DNA from: Isoetes taiwanensis
Lineage: Eukaryota; Streptophyta; Lycopodiopsida; Isoetales; Isoetaceae
Direction of reading: 5' to 3'
Assembly: GCA_021234155.1 (NCBI GenBank)
Contig: JAJEKV010000055.1
Span: forward strand, 1,221,090 to 1,285,089
Length of the DNA: 64,000 nucleotides
Position numbers and translations under genes: made by a program. Below, one piece after another: positions 34,830 to 47,416 of the stretch. Numbering within the stretch: the stretch's first letter is position 1; every line of letters starts with the position of its first letter. The notes under the pieces were generated by a model. That model saw nothing but the letters and a program-made list of their open reading frames with translations, was not told the origin of the DNA and made no database searches.

Positions 34830-37800
34830 AATTCGAGATCTTGAATCCGGTCGATCCACCGCCTCTGAAATCAAGGGAAGAACACTTTCGTAAAAACACA
34901 ATATCTTTTTTCCGGGCCATGTAATAACACCGTAATGCGAGATGAATAAATGCCCCGAAAGATGTGGTGTCCGCGACGCCTCCCATATCGACCATAGGAG
35001 CCAACGGAACCAAGGTGAAATGCCCTTTGTTTAGTGAAGGCCATCCATTGGGATAGGGCGCCAAAAAGGATGCATCGGCGATCCGATTAATCGTTAAACA
35101 AACCTTGTAGCGAGGACCCGCGGCTGGATTGAACCTGGGACAATCAAAGAGACAATGCTCAAGAGTCTCAACGTCCGAGAGGCCGGGCATACCGCAGATA
35201 TCACGAGGATCATAGCGATGTCGAAAGGCATTAACCCGTGAGCACGTGGGATAACACGCCACCACAAAGATGCAGAGACTTTAGGGTGGAGCAACCTATC
35301 CCAAAGCCATCGCCACGTCACGACACAACGTGGGTTGTGGAACATGTAGGTGCCACGATCGGCAAACCGGAGGGGTTGTGGTGCTAAAAAGAAGGCGATA
35401 TCTTGATCGACAAATTGCTTGCCTTTGTGAATATTTTCATGATGTCCCCATGGCACCCTTTCAAAGAAAGACCAACTTGCACTATGAGAGGCAAATTTTC
35501 TGCGACCTTCTCCCATAGAGATACATCCCAACGAGAGAGGCGAGAATTTTGCACGAAATTCAGCCAAAACAAGATGGCGACCCTCCTCATACCATGCTTG
35601 AATAGAGACAACACCTGCAAGAACCCATCGTCTCTGTGTAAGGGGATGAACTGAGGCTGCCAATGGAGGTGCTGAGGGGTCTGGAGGCAGTGGTGCCCAC
35701 CACCATGGAGTCTCCAATAGGGTGTGGATAGAGGGGCATGGCCAGAAAAGATGTCTGACTGCCTCCCATGCTGCCAACAAGCCACGCAAAAATGGAGAAG
35801 CGCTTGGAAAAGGCTGCAGAGTCTGAAATAAAGCCCAAGGTAGGACTGGTTTGACAGCCTTCTTGCCTAGAGGGATACAGTGACCAAGAGCTTGTCTAAG
35901 AAGGCGTGAACCAGGAGAGTCATCCCCACCATTCAGAAGTCTCCAAATGAACTTTGAAATAAGCACTTTGCTCTGCAGTAAGAAGTCCATCATACCCAGA
36001 CCACCTGCCCATTTTGGAAGGATGCACTTCGACCAAGCCACCTTAACCACAACACCTTCCTCCGTACCTGCCCAAATAAAGTTCCGAACTATTGCAATGA
36101 GCTCACGCACTTTGATCTGTGGTGCTAGCAGTAAGGATGCCATATAAACATGGGTACTACTAAGGACTGACTTGGCCACTGTAATGCGACCTGCAAGAGA
36201 CAACTTAGCGATGGACCACGGAACAAGTGCTTCTCCAAACCCCTAATGATCTCCTCCCAAGCAGCTCCCATAGTAACATGGATGCCAAACCGGAATCCCC
36301 AACAACTTGGCGGCTTTGTCCATGCGCCGTAATTTCCATGGATAATCGTGAACACATGCCGGGCCGGGGATTGTCCAATGTCCACAAAGGCGTACATACG
36401 CCACCCCACAAGAATCTAGGAAGCCGGTGAAAAAGTGTCTAAAAGCATTTTGGCAGACAGAAGATTCTCATCATTAGCGACTAGGAAGAGGAACGTGTAA
36501 ATGCATATTGATTGCAAACCTCTTGCGTGCCATCCTCCATTGCAAGACCATGGAGAAGTCCCTCTGTCGTTGCAATGGTGAATAAGCGTGATAAAGCCTC
36601 TCGCAACAATTGTGAAAAGCAATGGTGCTAAAGGGCATCCCCTGGCGAATACCACGGCCAAAGTGAAAAGGCATGTGACGGCTCACCATGGAGCAGACCG
36701 AAAGCCCGGCGAGATATGCAGACTTCATAATATCCGATGTGAATTGTTCCCCAAATCTCGCCTTAGCATACAACGACGCATGAATTCCGGTGACATCATA
36801 AAGCTTTTGCAAAATCAAGCTTAAGGTATACAACTGGAAGGTTTTGCCTACGTGCCCAATAAATTCCCTCGTAAGCAGCGGCAGAACATTATTCAAAATG
36901 CACCGCTTTGGAAGAAAACCCCGACTGGGTTGTTGAGATGGACTCGCCAAGATGTCCCTTTACCCGCTCTGCAAAAGCCTTGGCGAAGATCTTATATCTG
37001 GGATGACAATAAGGTGATGGGCCGCCACCAAAATAGTCGAGGATCCTTGACCTTGGGGATAAGTGAGATGGCACCGTGTTTAGAATTCTATCCAAAGCGC
37101 TGGACCGTAAAGTCACGAAAGCATCATACATCGGCTCCAGCCATTCCCAATACTCTGAAGAACTCAATTGGCAACCCATCCAAACACCGGCATTTGCCTC
37201 TTTTTCGCCTCAAAGATCGCTTTATTTTAAATCGTCACCGTCATAAACTGCCTCTATTGACTTCGCTACCGCTCACCGAGATGATAGGGAAATCCTAGAT
37301 AAAACAGCATCTTGCATTTCTGATTGAAAGGGAAGATGTTTCTCAGCAAAAAACGTCTGGAAGTGGTTATGCAGATGCTGCCTGAGTTCAGTCGGTTCTG
37401 TTAGCATCGAACCATTCGGCAAAAGCAATGAAGACATGGTTGATGTCATTCGACGCCTCTTAGCTGCGAAAAAAGCCCGTACAACGGTCTCCATCCGCGA
37501 AACCACTGCCGGACCTGCCTTTATCTTTGCTTGCTGAATTTGCTCCTCCTCCAATGCTTGGATCTGTGCCAAAATATCACGATCATGAACACCTGGAAGA
37601 CGTCCCTGTCGAGAATGGAGCAGGTCCTGATACAAAGTGTCCAGTAAAGCACGACCTGCTGCTGCAGACTGTCGACCCCACTCTTTGGCAAAACCCTTGA
37701 CTGCCGCAATTGCATCCACTATGCCAGTCATACCTCGACGTCGATTGAAGGTGCGCTTGTCCAAGCATTCTTGCAACCTTCTTGAAAGTTAGCATCCTTA

Positions 37801-38530
37801 AGAACTTCACGTTCAAAGCGAAAACACGCCCTTCCGTGCCGCGCCGCTGCGGGGGCTCGTCGAGATGAATTGCGGATGGTGGTCTCGAAATCGAAGTTAT
37901 CTCTCGGCGATGAATCGAAAGAGACACGGAAGTGCCGCAACTGTCATCGCATTCCAATAGGCTCTATCCAAATGAGAGCTTGCGCCGACCCCCACCAACT
38001 TGACCATTGCACCAAGTGAAGGCACCCTCACCATCAATCTCCAGAGAGGTTGCGGTCATGGAGTAGACGAAGCCACCTTTGGCGTTCAAATCCGAACACC
38101 ACCATAGAGGTCGCCCCCAACCGTCGGACTCCACTTCCACCATATTGAGATCCCCAACAAGAAGCCATGAAATGTGGCAGCCCAAACCGAGTATCTTCCC
38201 TGCAAAGAGGCCCACAAAGGAAGCTCTCCGATGAGGTCTATTGTGGGCATAAACATTAATTAGACCATATTTAACCCCTTGCTCCTGCCATACAATTAGG
38301 GCCCAACGACCAAAGCGATCAGCCTGAGTAAAGATGACTGGCAAGGAAGGAAGCCATGCTATCACGACCCCTGCACTGGCAGAATCAGCTGCTGCGATAA
38401 GGACATTAAACCTGCGACCAATCATGTCTGCAAGCTTTGATACGTCTCCCTTACGACACTTATGCTCTTGAAGACTGTTGAAATATGGGGTTCTTGGCAT
38501 GCACCTTGCTGCAGCAGACCATGGCTGCCG
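34830..38530 (-). pseudogene. LINE G ORF2: endonuclease, RT, zf-RVT (frameshifted)
   Basis: The endonuclease shows LQEHKCRKGDVSKL (about 38470), GVVIAWLPSLPV, YGLINVYAHNRPHRR (about 38260), LLVGDLNMVE (about 38160) and FTWCNGQ (about 38030). The N-terminal SWN strand is not visible. RT fragments include PRYKIFAKAFAERVKGHLGE (about 37000), RGCPLAPLLF (about 36630) in one frame and the position of the catalytic box (about 36480) degraded to VANDE instead of F/YADD. The long C-terminal frame 35094-36203 starts with SLAGRITVAKSVLSSTHVYM, a hallmark of plant L1 RT connection domains. It ends with ICGMPGLSDVETLEHCLFDC, the zf-RVT finger. Confidence 0.87.
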
Positions 38531-38917
38531 GATGCAACAAGGCTGCCACAAATGCTCAAGAATGACAAAACAAAGGGGGAGGAAACTCCAAGAACACAAA
38601 CAGGGCACAAATGCCAAGAAATGAACAAAGTGGATCATATTGCCAAAATGAGGCGCTCCAAAACGTGAGCTGAAACCTAAACAATGAGGGGAAATGCTCT
38701 CTCTATATAGTGAGCAAACCCTAACCCTATATGATGACAACATGTGGCCATGTGCCACTAACATCTATGATGACATGTGGCCTATGCCACTAACGTCTAT
38801 GACTTAGCCCAAGGGGCTAACACTGACATACAAACTGAGCATCCAATCTAGATAAGTAAAAAGAAATACGACTCCGCTTGAGGGGAGAGGAGGCAACCCC
38901 CTGAACATTCCATGAGA

Positions 38918-39361
38918 CTAACCGCATTGATCTTGTGATGGGGCTAATTCAGATGAGACCCCTGGTGTCTCAAGGGAACTTGAGGATGTTTCCTGGGCAC
39001 CTGGCATGGCAGCAACCTCATCAACCAAATCAGCCCACTGAAGTGGCTCAAACCGACCACCATGGGATGCAATGGGAGGGGCAGTGCCATCTGAAGCAGG
39101 AACTGAGGGCCGGGACGCAGAGCAATTAGATCCCTTAGCAGACTTTCGTGGTTGACGAAGAGCCGATGGATGTTTAGGTGGTGGGTGGATGCCACGCCGA
39201 TCAATGTCCATATACTGCCCACGAGCCTCTTCAATTTGCTCTTGCGACTTCTGGATTTCAGCCAGTCTCAACATTTGGTGATCCAGAGACTGAGGTGGAG
39301 GAGCTGCAACTGGAAGAGCAGGGGGGGCAATCACAGGCACAGGGACTTGTGAGATATCCAC
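38918..39361 (-). pseudogene. LINE G ORF1 fragment, Pro-rich
   Basis: About 147 open codons rich in Pro, Ala and Ser (VPVIAPPALPVAAPPPQSLD), then Gln/Glu-rich and basic segments. Position upstream of the endonuclease suggests the C-terminal part of ORF1. No CCHC knuckle remains. The element is probably 5'-truncated here. Confidence 0.5.
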
Positions 39362-39383
39362 TGAGGTAGGAGCTGATCTAGGA

Positions 39384-39394
39384 GCGATTGGTGT
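39384..39394. repeat. Target-site duplication of LINE G (5' side)
   Basis: GCGATTGGTGT, identical to 34660-34670. Removing LINE G and one copy rejoins LINE F in frame (ALYDWAHQSHLFK, compare ELYAWSDQSHLFR in LINE E). Confidence 0.9.
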
Positions 39395-40900
39395 GCCCAG
39401 TCATAAAGCTTTGCTTTATAGGTATTGTTCTGCATTGTGTACAGAGCTTTCTAGTCTATCATCACTCATTGCCGGAAGTATTGAACTTCACTCCATGTAC
39501 TTGTAGGTGGGCACAACCTCCATATTCTAGCCTTGATAAGTGAAGGAGGATGGCCTTAATTGACGTGAAGGCAAGACGGCGAGCACCTTAGTCTTAGCCA
39601 AATTCACGCGCATTCCAGTGTCTAGAGCATCCAAATGCTCCTGTATGTCAAACGGGGTGTGAGCTAGGATATCTCGGTGTAGATGAGATGCCCCGACGAT
39701 AGGTGCATGAGCTGAGCTCCTTTACCCACTTGCGGAACAAGCCAACCCTCGCTGGTCAATATACAGGCCAAACAATATTAGAAAGAGTGGGCATCCTTGG
39801 GGACCCCAATACTACTGTTTACAAGACCTGATGGTGGCATTCGGGCTGAGCGTGTTTCCTACAATCAACATACAGTATTTTGCAACTCCAGGGGGACTCG
39901 TATCTAAGTCAATCTCTCGCATAGCTTCTCCCTAGGAACTATGTGAAAAGCTTTTGCAAAGTCGACAAAACAACAATACATGTCATGCGGTGATTTCTGT
40001 TGTCTTCTATCAAGGCCTACAAGATGAAAATATGATCAATGGGGTGGAGTATCGGGACCTAAAACCTACCTGTGTGAGGGCTCGGACCTCTGTTTTCTAT
40101 GCCCGCACCATCAATTGTTGCTCCAGTATGCCAGCCAACGTTTTTGCAAACAAGGAGCTGACCATGATCGTGGAATAGTTGGTTGGACAGTGAGAATCTC
40201 CTACCTTATAGATGGGAACTACTCTACTAATGGTCTACTATGGGGAAAAGGCTTCCTAAAGTGCCCTATTGAACAGCCTGGCTAGGAGGTGTACGATCTG
40301 TGGCCCTATCCACTTAAGGAGCTCTGTCTGCATTCCTTTTAGATCTGCAGCCTTGCCATTGGCGAGATGTCGCAAGCACGAGCAAGCCCCCCCAAAAAAA
40401 CACCCCCAACATAATTACTAGTGGCAGACCCATTTGTGGGGGTACCCTCGAATTCCGAGTGGATTATAGAGCTGCATTAGGTACTGTACCCACTGTTCGG
40501 AAGAGATGTTTCCGTGGACGTTAAAAAAACTATTCTATTCTATTCTATTCTATAGGATGTAGAGGCTTCTATAGTATTCTTCTCCAGAATGCCTTGGGGT
40601 GACGATCAAGAAGGTAAAACGTTTCTCGTCGATGCCTCGCAATGTACTGGGTCTTTTTGCATTTGATGGAAGTGCAGTATTGTTTGATCGCTTGTACTCG
40701 CAAAGCAGGGTCAATGATTAGTTGAAGCAAGCATTTAAGTTTCGTACATTCGGCATCAAACCACTGGTTCTGAGGAAAGCTTGCCGCGCACGAGGGCCTC
40801 TGTGGGGGGGATCTCCCAAAATATCTCTCACCAGCAGTGAGAAGTACATTGATTAATTGACCAGTCTGTTATTGTAACGTGGAGAGCTGCAAAATTCCCT
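39395..40900 (-). pseudogene. LINE F, 5' half: decayed RT
   Basis: Reading the minus strand from about 40870, scattered RT pieces appear. They include FAKAFHIV-like sequence (about 39945), GVPKDAHSF at the place of GV-x-QGCPLSP (about 39800), and a strand with GMRVNLAKTKVLAV (about 39600). Stops and frame changes are frequent. A TATTC pentamer repeat (about 40532-40555) lies within, perhaps the tail of a further short LINE insertion on the plus strand. Confidence 0.6.
40532..40555. repeat. (TATTC)n short tandem repeat
   Basis: Four to five TATTC units follow TTAAAAAAAC. Pentamer tails of this kind end other LINE copies in this window (TTTCA, CACTT), so this may mark a tiny 3' LINE insertion. 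Confidence 0.6.
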
Positions 40901-43500
40901 CTAGCTCATCTATAAGCATCTTGTTTAGTGCGTGCGTTGAAGTTTTCAACTAGCATCACATGCCCCAGCTGTCTGTGCTGCTGTATGTCAATATATAGAT
41001 TGACATATGGGTATCCATGTCTGAGTGACAGTAATAGAAGTTTGAATCACTATGCGGGAAGTAACAAGCTGCACAAAAAGAGGGTCCCCACTGCGATTGT
41101 GCACTCATTTGCACATGTAACGATTATATTTGTCATTGCATCTTAGGCAAGTTGCCTTGCAACTCAATTGTCTAGACACAAGGCTGGGCATGCTCATTGT
41201 TTGAGTTCTCAAGCTTGGTATGGTTTTAGTGTGTTGTCAATTAGTGTACTTGAAAGTCGCTTTATGCTCTGCAATAAATACTACAAAACTCAACAATTCT
41301 TGAGAGCAGTTGCACAAATCAACTAAGAGCCAATCTAATGAGAAGAGAACCATTTAAGGCAATTAAGATTTAGCCTATTAGAGATATATATGAGTAAGTT
41401 GAGTGACCTCTTGAATCTGATTAAAGAATCTCCAGAGCTTGGACTGAATACTATTGAATAGCTCTAGCATATTAATATTATTGGGCTTGATGTTGATGTT
41501 ATTCATCTGAAAAAATCCGTCATTCGCGAGTTACTGGATAAGCTATCAATATTCTACAACACAACCTCCTTGCTCGACATAATATGTAGCACAATAATAG
41601 GGGGTTTTAGGGGGATTTGATATGGATGTATAAATCACCATTCGTGAGACTATAGACCATATCCCTAAAACAGTTGAATGGGTTAAAAAAAAAAAAAAAA
41701 AAAAAAACCTTTAAACTGCAAAAAAAAAAAAAAAGGTCTTTTATCTAGTTAAAACCCATGCGGGTAATTATCTAGATACAATAAGCAATCCTAGAAACAG
41801 TAGGTGCAAAACTGGATCTAGACAAAGACTTGGTGTTTACTTGAGAAGAAAAACCAAAATTATAGTTCAAAAGCCAAAAACCTTTTACATTAATCAAGAT
41901 AAAATGACAGATTTCTTTGATCATTTGCCAAGAATCAAGTTTGATAAGAAACATAATCTAGAGAAAGTAGACAGTAAATGTATTGCAGAATTCAATAATA
42001 AATATGTTGCGGAATTCAAATGTTACATAACATTTTATGATCTTCAAGGTTCATCTTCGTACGATTTATCCGCATCAATGCAAAATCCACTCGCTACATA
42101 TTGGGAAAACATAACAGAGAGTAAAGGATCCTGTTACCTACACCAACGTTACAAAAAACAAGCATTAGAAATGGTTGCCTTGTACATGGTAGCAGGTGTC
42201 ATGGGATCCTTTAGGGTCATCCCCCTTCACACTGCTTGTGATCCTATTAAATATCAGAAATAATCCACAACACATCCATTAGCAATTAGTAACCAGATGT
42301 TTATCTAGTGGATCATTAAAAGAAAATGCTAAATACCAAATGCTCACTTTCCATGTTACACTAGTGAAGCAACTAAAAAATATATGCAACCAAATGGGCG
42401 GGCAAAACATAATATAAGCATAATAATATAAGCATAACATGGCAATAAATGCATATTATCATAAGCCATAGGATATATGTCTAAGCAAGTTGCTGCCACT
42501 GTGCTCAAAGACATCTATGTAATCGGATCTAAGACATATGCCACTCTAATAGTCAGTCATATATTCAGCATTATAACCATAGTGTATTTAATCTGCTGAT
42601 TTACAAGTATATTGTAGTCTCCCATGATCTGTCACCTCACATATTATCCAACATACTATCTTATGATGTTATATCCAGCATACTATCTTATTTCCATAAA
42701 AATGCATGCAGTCACCAAGTTCAGGCAGAAACGCGCATTGTCTATATTAATACCATCAACTACTCTCATGAGCCAAATGTACTTCCTATTTACCAACAAA
42801 TGTACTTATTTCTAGGTTGCATAGGTACTATGCATCACCAAAGTGACAGTGCATGCAGGAAGTCTACTTTAGGCCCTTCTGCCCCTATAAGGTCTTCGGC
42901 ATAGCGACAACAACCATCAACATCTAAACCAATATCCATGTTTAAGACCACGGCCTGCACGCTGTCATGCAACACAACTTCCCCAGCAATAAAATTCTGG
43001 TTGGATCGATTAGATCTATATTTTTTAGTTATATTTATGTGACTAACCTATGTTCAAACAGTTATATGTTTCAGCAGTTTCAAAAGTCAAATATCTCATT
43101 CAACTTATGAAGAATACAACTACATGGACATATCCAATATTAGCTATCTGTATTCCTACCAAAAATACAGCATGTACTCCCCAATAACAAGTCATTTAAG
43201 TCATCCGAAAAAAAATTCTGGACTCACAAGCTTAATGATAAGGTAAGAAAATGAGCATGCTTAAGCATTGTTGTATCTACCACTGCATGCCAAAACGATT
43301 TCAGTCTTAAAGACCAAGATTATGCTCTATTGGTGCAATAATGGCCTGATCTGAAAAGCCCCACATCTCAAGCTTATATGAATATCATTGCAAGCTGCAG
43401 ACCTCTCACTACTTAGAGGCCTACTCCAATGTGTTTAATGGCAAGCAAATTAATGGATATCAATAAGAATATAAAGAACATAGTACATCGGCTTAACCAA
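40901..43500. other. Intergenic DNA; A-rich tracts and one unexplained ORF
   Basis: Two A runs (about 41683-41706 and 41720-41734) mark low complexity. From about 41826 to 42263 the plus strand is open for about 145 codons (DKMTDFFDHLPRIKFDKKHN, YHLHQRYKKQALEMV-like C-terminus) without ATG at the start and without a motif I know. It may be chance or an exon remnant. Nothing else is recognised. Confidence 0.35.
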
Positions 43501-43555
43501 AGTCAGATCCATACACATAATGCTTTTCTTGATCATTGAGGACCAGATCTAGGAT

Positions 43556-43982
43556 TTAAAACTCAGAGCAATAACTATAAATCACAATCCGATTAAGACG
43601 ATTTGCCTCGGATGGAATTTCGATGTAGTCTTTCATTGTGGAATCACCATCCTGCTCCATTCTGGAAATCGAAATAACAGTATAATGAGATTTGAAGATG
43701 CCATATGGCGTTTGAAGATTCTCCTTGCGAAATCCAGACATCTGCTCGGAGCAACCAGGATGCCCCATGCAAGTTGATTCTCCAAATCCATATGTTCGCA
43801 TTGGCTCAGACCATTTTGGTGCCGAACGAGCTCCCAGGCGGTTTGCCCTAAAATGTGAAAAAATCTCACGAGCAGTAGCATCCAAGAAGTGTTGTATTAA
43901 CAAATCATATGCGCTATTTATTCTCAAAACATGACCATTACATCCCCATGTTATTATTTGGGATGCCGATAATTCAAGTACC
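43556..43982 (-). CDS. Unidentified minus-strand exon-like ORF
   Basis: From a possible splice acceptor (ATTAAG|GAG at about 43982) the minus strand is open for about 140 codons to TAA at about 43558. It encodes a mixed-composition protein (GEVLELSASQIITWGCNGHV, LLIQHFLDATAREIFSHF, TYGFGESTCMGHPGCSEQM). Composition is not low-complexity, which favours real or formerly real coding sequence. I do not recognise a family. No upstream exon with an ATG was found. Confidence 0.35.
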
Positions 43983-43989
43983 TCTCCTT

Positions 43990-45860
43990 AATGCCAAAAG
44001 TACCACAATCAGTATTATTTAAGCAGTATTTACCCAAAATGTCTTGCCATCAGATTACAATTTATTTCGGATATCAATAATCCAACTCCAAGTGTGCCAC
44101 ATCTTAAGAAAGTACCAAAAGCACTCTTCTGCTCAAAGCCAGAAACATATCAAATGCAATCCGATGCTTTCCTTTTTAAAGCAAATGCTCAGAACCCCTT
44201 TGGTATAAGAATCCAAGCCATCACTAAGCAATGAAAAAAGTTCGAACCACTGCCATATCATTTTTACCCTTTGCGTAGCACATTTGGCAACTACTACAAT
44301 GAACCATACCATCCTCGTATCCAGCTTCACAAAAATCCAAGAATTAAGAGGTAATAACAGTGCAATACGCCACATCTAGAGTATCAAAATGCACTCATTA
44401 TATACAACTAATTAAAAAAAAAAATAAGAACATTTAATAGAAAAAATAAGCATGTTAGCTCGTTAGTTGCATTGGTTAATCAGATGCCCCAACATACGGT
44501 CTTAGGCCATGGGATCGACAGATCCAATGATCGAGGTAGGGTGCACCTCGCAAAGATTGAGAAAATCTCAAAACCTAGTGAACAAACTAAATCAATGTTT
44601 GGCTAAAATTATCATGAACCTACAATAATACATAAAGGAACTCAGCATATGCAATTGGAATTACTTCTGCAATGAAGAAAGGGGCAGGTGTTACATACGA
44701 TTGTTTATAGTTTTGGCATGTATAAGTATGCCAAATCCATATCTTGATGATGATAATACATAGGACTTGGAATTTATATGGATTTGAATTTTTTTGGGGT
44801 TATTTCTAGTAAGTTTTGAATAGAGATGTTTTTATGGAAGGACTAACCACGTAGAGACGATGGCACGACTGAGGCTTCGCCATGGCGGTGGAATAAGCAA
44901 AAGAGTCCAGATGCCAGACTTGACTGGAATAGATCCACAAAGGCAGAAGTGGGCAAAAGAAACAGTGACAAAGAGAGTTGGGTGACACCCAGTTAGAGAA
45001 GTTCCATTTACAGGAACAAAGCAGGCAAGAGCTGCCTTGCTTAGCTTCGTTACAACATTATAAGGACATAGTTTACCTCCCATTCTTTTTTTGCATTTTT
45101 AGAAGCCTTGCTTGTACATCAAAATTAGAATAGATGGGTAAAGGATGGGATGCTTCAACTTTTGAGTGCACCACAAGGCATTCCTATAGTCATAAACTTG
45201 AGCTCTGCATATGGTTGCAGGCCTGAGAAGTGCAATGTGTATTTGAATTTTGAATATTTGGATCTAGATCGTGGATATGGGGGAAATCTATGTCGGTCTC
45301 ATTCATTTTGTAGTGTACAGCTGCCTCTGTATTCTATGCCTTTTGGATGCAGAATATCCACCCTCAAAGGCCATTTCTTTCACAGAAAATAATCGATGCT
45401 TGCATGGAACTAGTCTTCTCTAGAAAATGTGGGATCAGTTGAATTTTGTTCTGCATTATGGAAATGTTAACATTCATGTGTGCTCTTTATGCTCTAATTA
45501 TGATTCTTTCGAACTTCGAGTTGCAGTCAGATGATTGGTTCATATGTTGTTTACTTAATTCTAATTTGTTCTGCTTCGTAATTTTAGTTCCAGGGATGCT
45601 ATGCCAGAGTCTTGGAAGCTGTGACATGTTTATTTCTCTTTTGCTTCAGCAAAGTTCCTTACTTTTTGTAGGGACATGCACTGTTGTGATTTGTGACATG
45701 TGTATTGCTCATGGTTCAGTTCTGTTGAAGCCTGTTGCATCACTTTTTGTTAAACCTAATAAGGCTGGGAATGCAAACTTGTTACATTTGATATTTGTTG
45801 TAGCAGAAATATAGTCATTTGATGTTTGCATAAAAAAAGATCGTGTAATGTTAGTTTCTT
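43990..45860. other. Intergenic, AT-rich
   Basis: Open frames here (for example the T-rich hydrophobic frame 45446-45814) look like by-products of composition. No conserved motif was seen. Confidence 0.4.
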
Positions 45861-45871
45861 TTTGGGTCTTC

Positions 45872-45961
45872 GACTTCAGTTATGTTGAAGCCTGTTCTGT
45901 GACTTCAGTTATGTTTGAACCCTGTTCTGGGACTTTCAATTGAATTTGAAGCCTGTTTTGG
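45872..45961. repeat. Degenerate 29-31-bp tandem repeat, three units
   Basis: The unit is GACTTCAGTTATGTTGAAGCCTGTTCTGT with increasing divergence to the right. A further diverged unit lies at about 45713-45742 (GGTTCAGTTCTGTTGAAGCC). Confidence 0.75.
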
Positions 45962-47416
45962 GGCTTCTTATTGAACTGGAACTACGCACTGAAGGCACAA
46001 TTGTTGCACTTCACATATGTTGTAGCAGATCTTTGTTTAAGAGTATTTCATATTTGGATTTTGTCCTCCTTGCTTGAACGTATCATTGACTCCTAAACCA
46101 TGGTTTTGAAATCTTAGGCGAACATGGAAAAGCCTATTTGACCCCATCTTGTTTTTAGGTCGGCTAGGCTTGCAGGATATGGAATATCATGTGGTAGATC
46201 AAGAGCAATGCACCCATATGTACGGAAGGAAGGATTGGCAAAAAAAACCCTGCATACGGATTTTTTAGAAGCTAATTTTGATCCCTTCTAAATAAAATTT
46301 ACCTAGTGTGCTGCCTAAAACCCTTTACCAAAAAAATACAATAAGTAAAAAAAAACCCGTGCATGCAGATAGGTTATGTCTTGATAAAACGGTGAACCGC
46401 CCTTGTGGTAGATTTTATGAACCAACGTTCTAGGTGAGACGTGTAACTAACGCAAGATGGTACAAGGTCATAACTGGTACTTAACAAAAAACGATTTTCC
46501 TTGACCTCGACCTTGCCTTATCTATAGGTGTGGACATGGCATGCATGATCGCCACTTGACATCATGCCACTTGGAGTCATGATACCTAGCATATCCATGA
46601 AGTGTGAAACATATCTAGATTAGGAAGGCATGTTTGGTACAACTCCTCAAATTTTGAATTTCTCCTTCTCTTAATTTTTTGTCCTGTGTGACAGCCATAT
46701 CTGCATTGCATGCCACATGTCGTCATATCCATTAAATATGTGCGTGTATGGCTAGGCATGGAACACCCATATGTATTGTATGCATCATAGTCTTATGCTG
46801 GGTTCATATGCACAGATTGTCCCAGGGCGACTGAGTCTTTGCTGAACTTCGGCTGCGCCAAAAGAAATTCAACCCCGTTATGAGAGTTCAGCTGTCACGG
46901 GATGCTAACCGCATGGCTGATTCAGCGGGACGTATTTGGAGCAGCGCGGAATCAGCAGCTTACATCTGCTGACTCAAAAGATTATCATGTGAACGGCCCT
47001 TTAATCTTATGGAAAGCTGAATCTTCACTATGTGTACTGAGATTATTTGTTGAGCACATTGGTGCAAAGTAAATTCACACTCCAATTCTTATGTAATTGT
47101 TAAGTTTTGGTTTCACATTACAACCAATGGAAGACTAGTTAAAGATCCACCTACCAAAGGTGAAGCATCAAGCCTTTTAGTAATTGTGCCCTGAACCCAC
47201 CGCTAAAGTCGAGGCATGCTGGCTAGACAAAATAAAACGTCTGGTAGAAGGTTGCCCACGTCTTTATAGCAAGCAAAGGCGCTCCTTGCATGTGATGACA
47301 CAATTTAGGTGGCCCTTGCATTTCACACAATTCGGGTGGCCCATGGCCAAAAGGCTTGCATTTGAAATTTGGCACCCAATTCGGGTGGCCCATCTCAGTT
47401 ACACATACAATGCTTC
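45962..47416. other. Intergenic, no gene recognised
   Basis: A short repeated GGTGGCCC(T/A)TGCATTT motif occurs near 47300-47380. Otherwise nothing is supported before the RNase HII stop codon. Confidence 0.4.

Larger units (their letters stand above)
34671..39383 (-). mobile_element. LINE G: nested L1-type LINE, about 4.7 kb
   Basis: It is bounded by an 11-nt direct repeat, with a poly(A) tail (T run at 34671-34679 on the plus strand) at its 3' end. It encodes an ORF1 fragment, endonuclease, RT and zf-RVT domains of the ordinary plant L1 type. It interrupts LINE F and is therefore younger than it, yet it is already broken by many frameshifts. All plus-strand ORFs in this interval are antisense shadows. 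Confidence 0.9.

Noticed and set aside
35330-37298. Several plus-strand ORFs of 60-150 codons
   Set aside because: They lie antisense to the LINE G reverse transcriptase and carry no motif of their own.
45446-45814. Hydrophobic 122-codon frame
   Set aside because: The stretch is T-rich, which yields Leu/Phe/Cys codons by composition. No known membrane-protein motif and no gene context.
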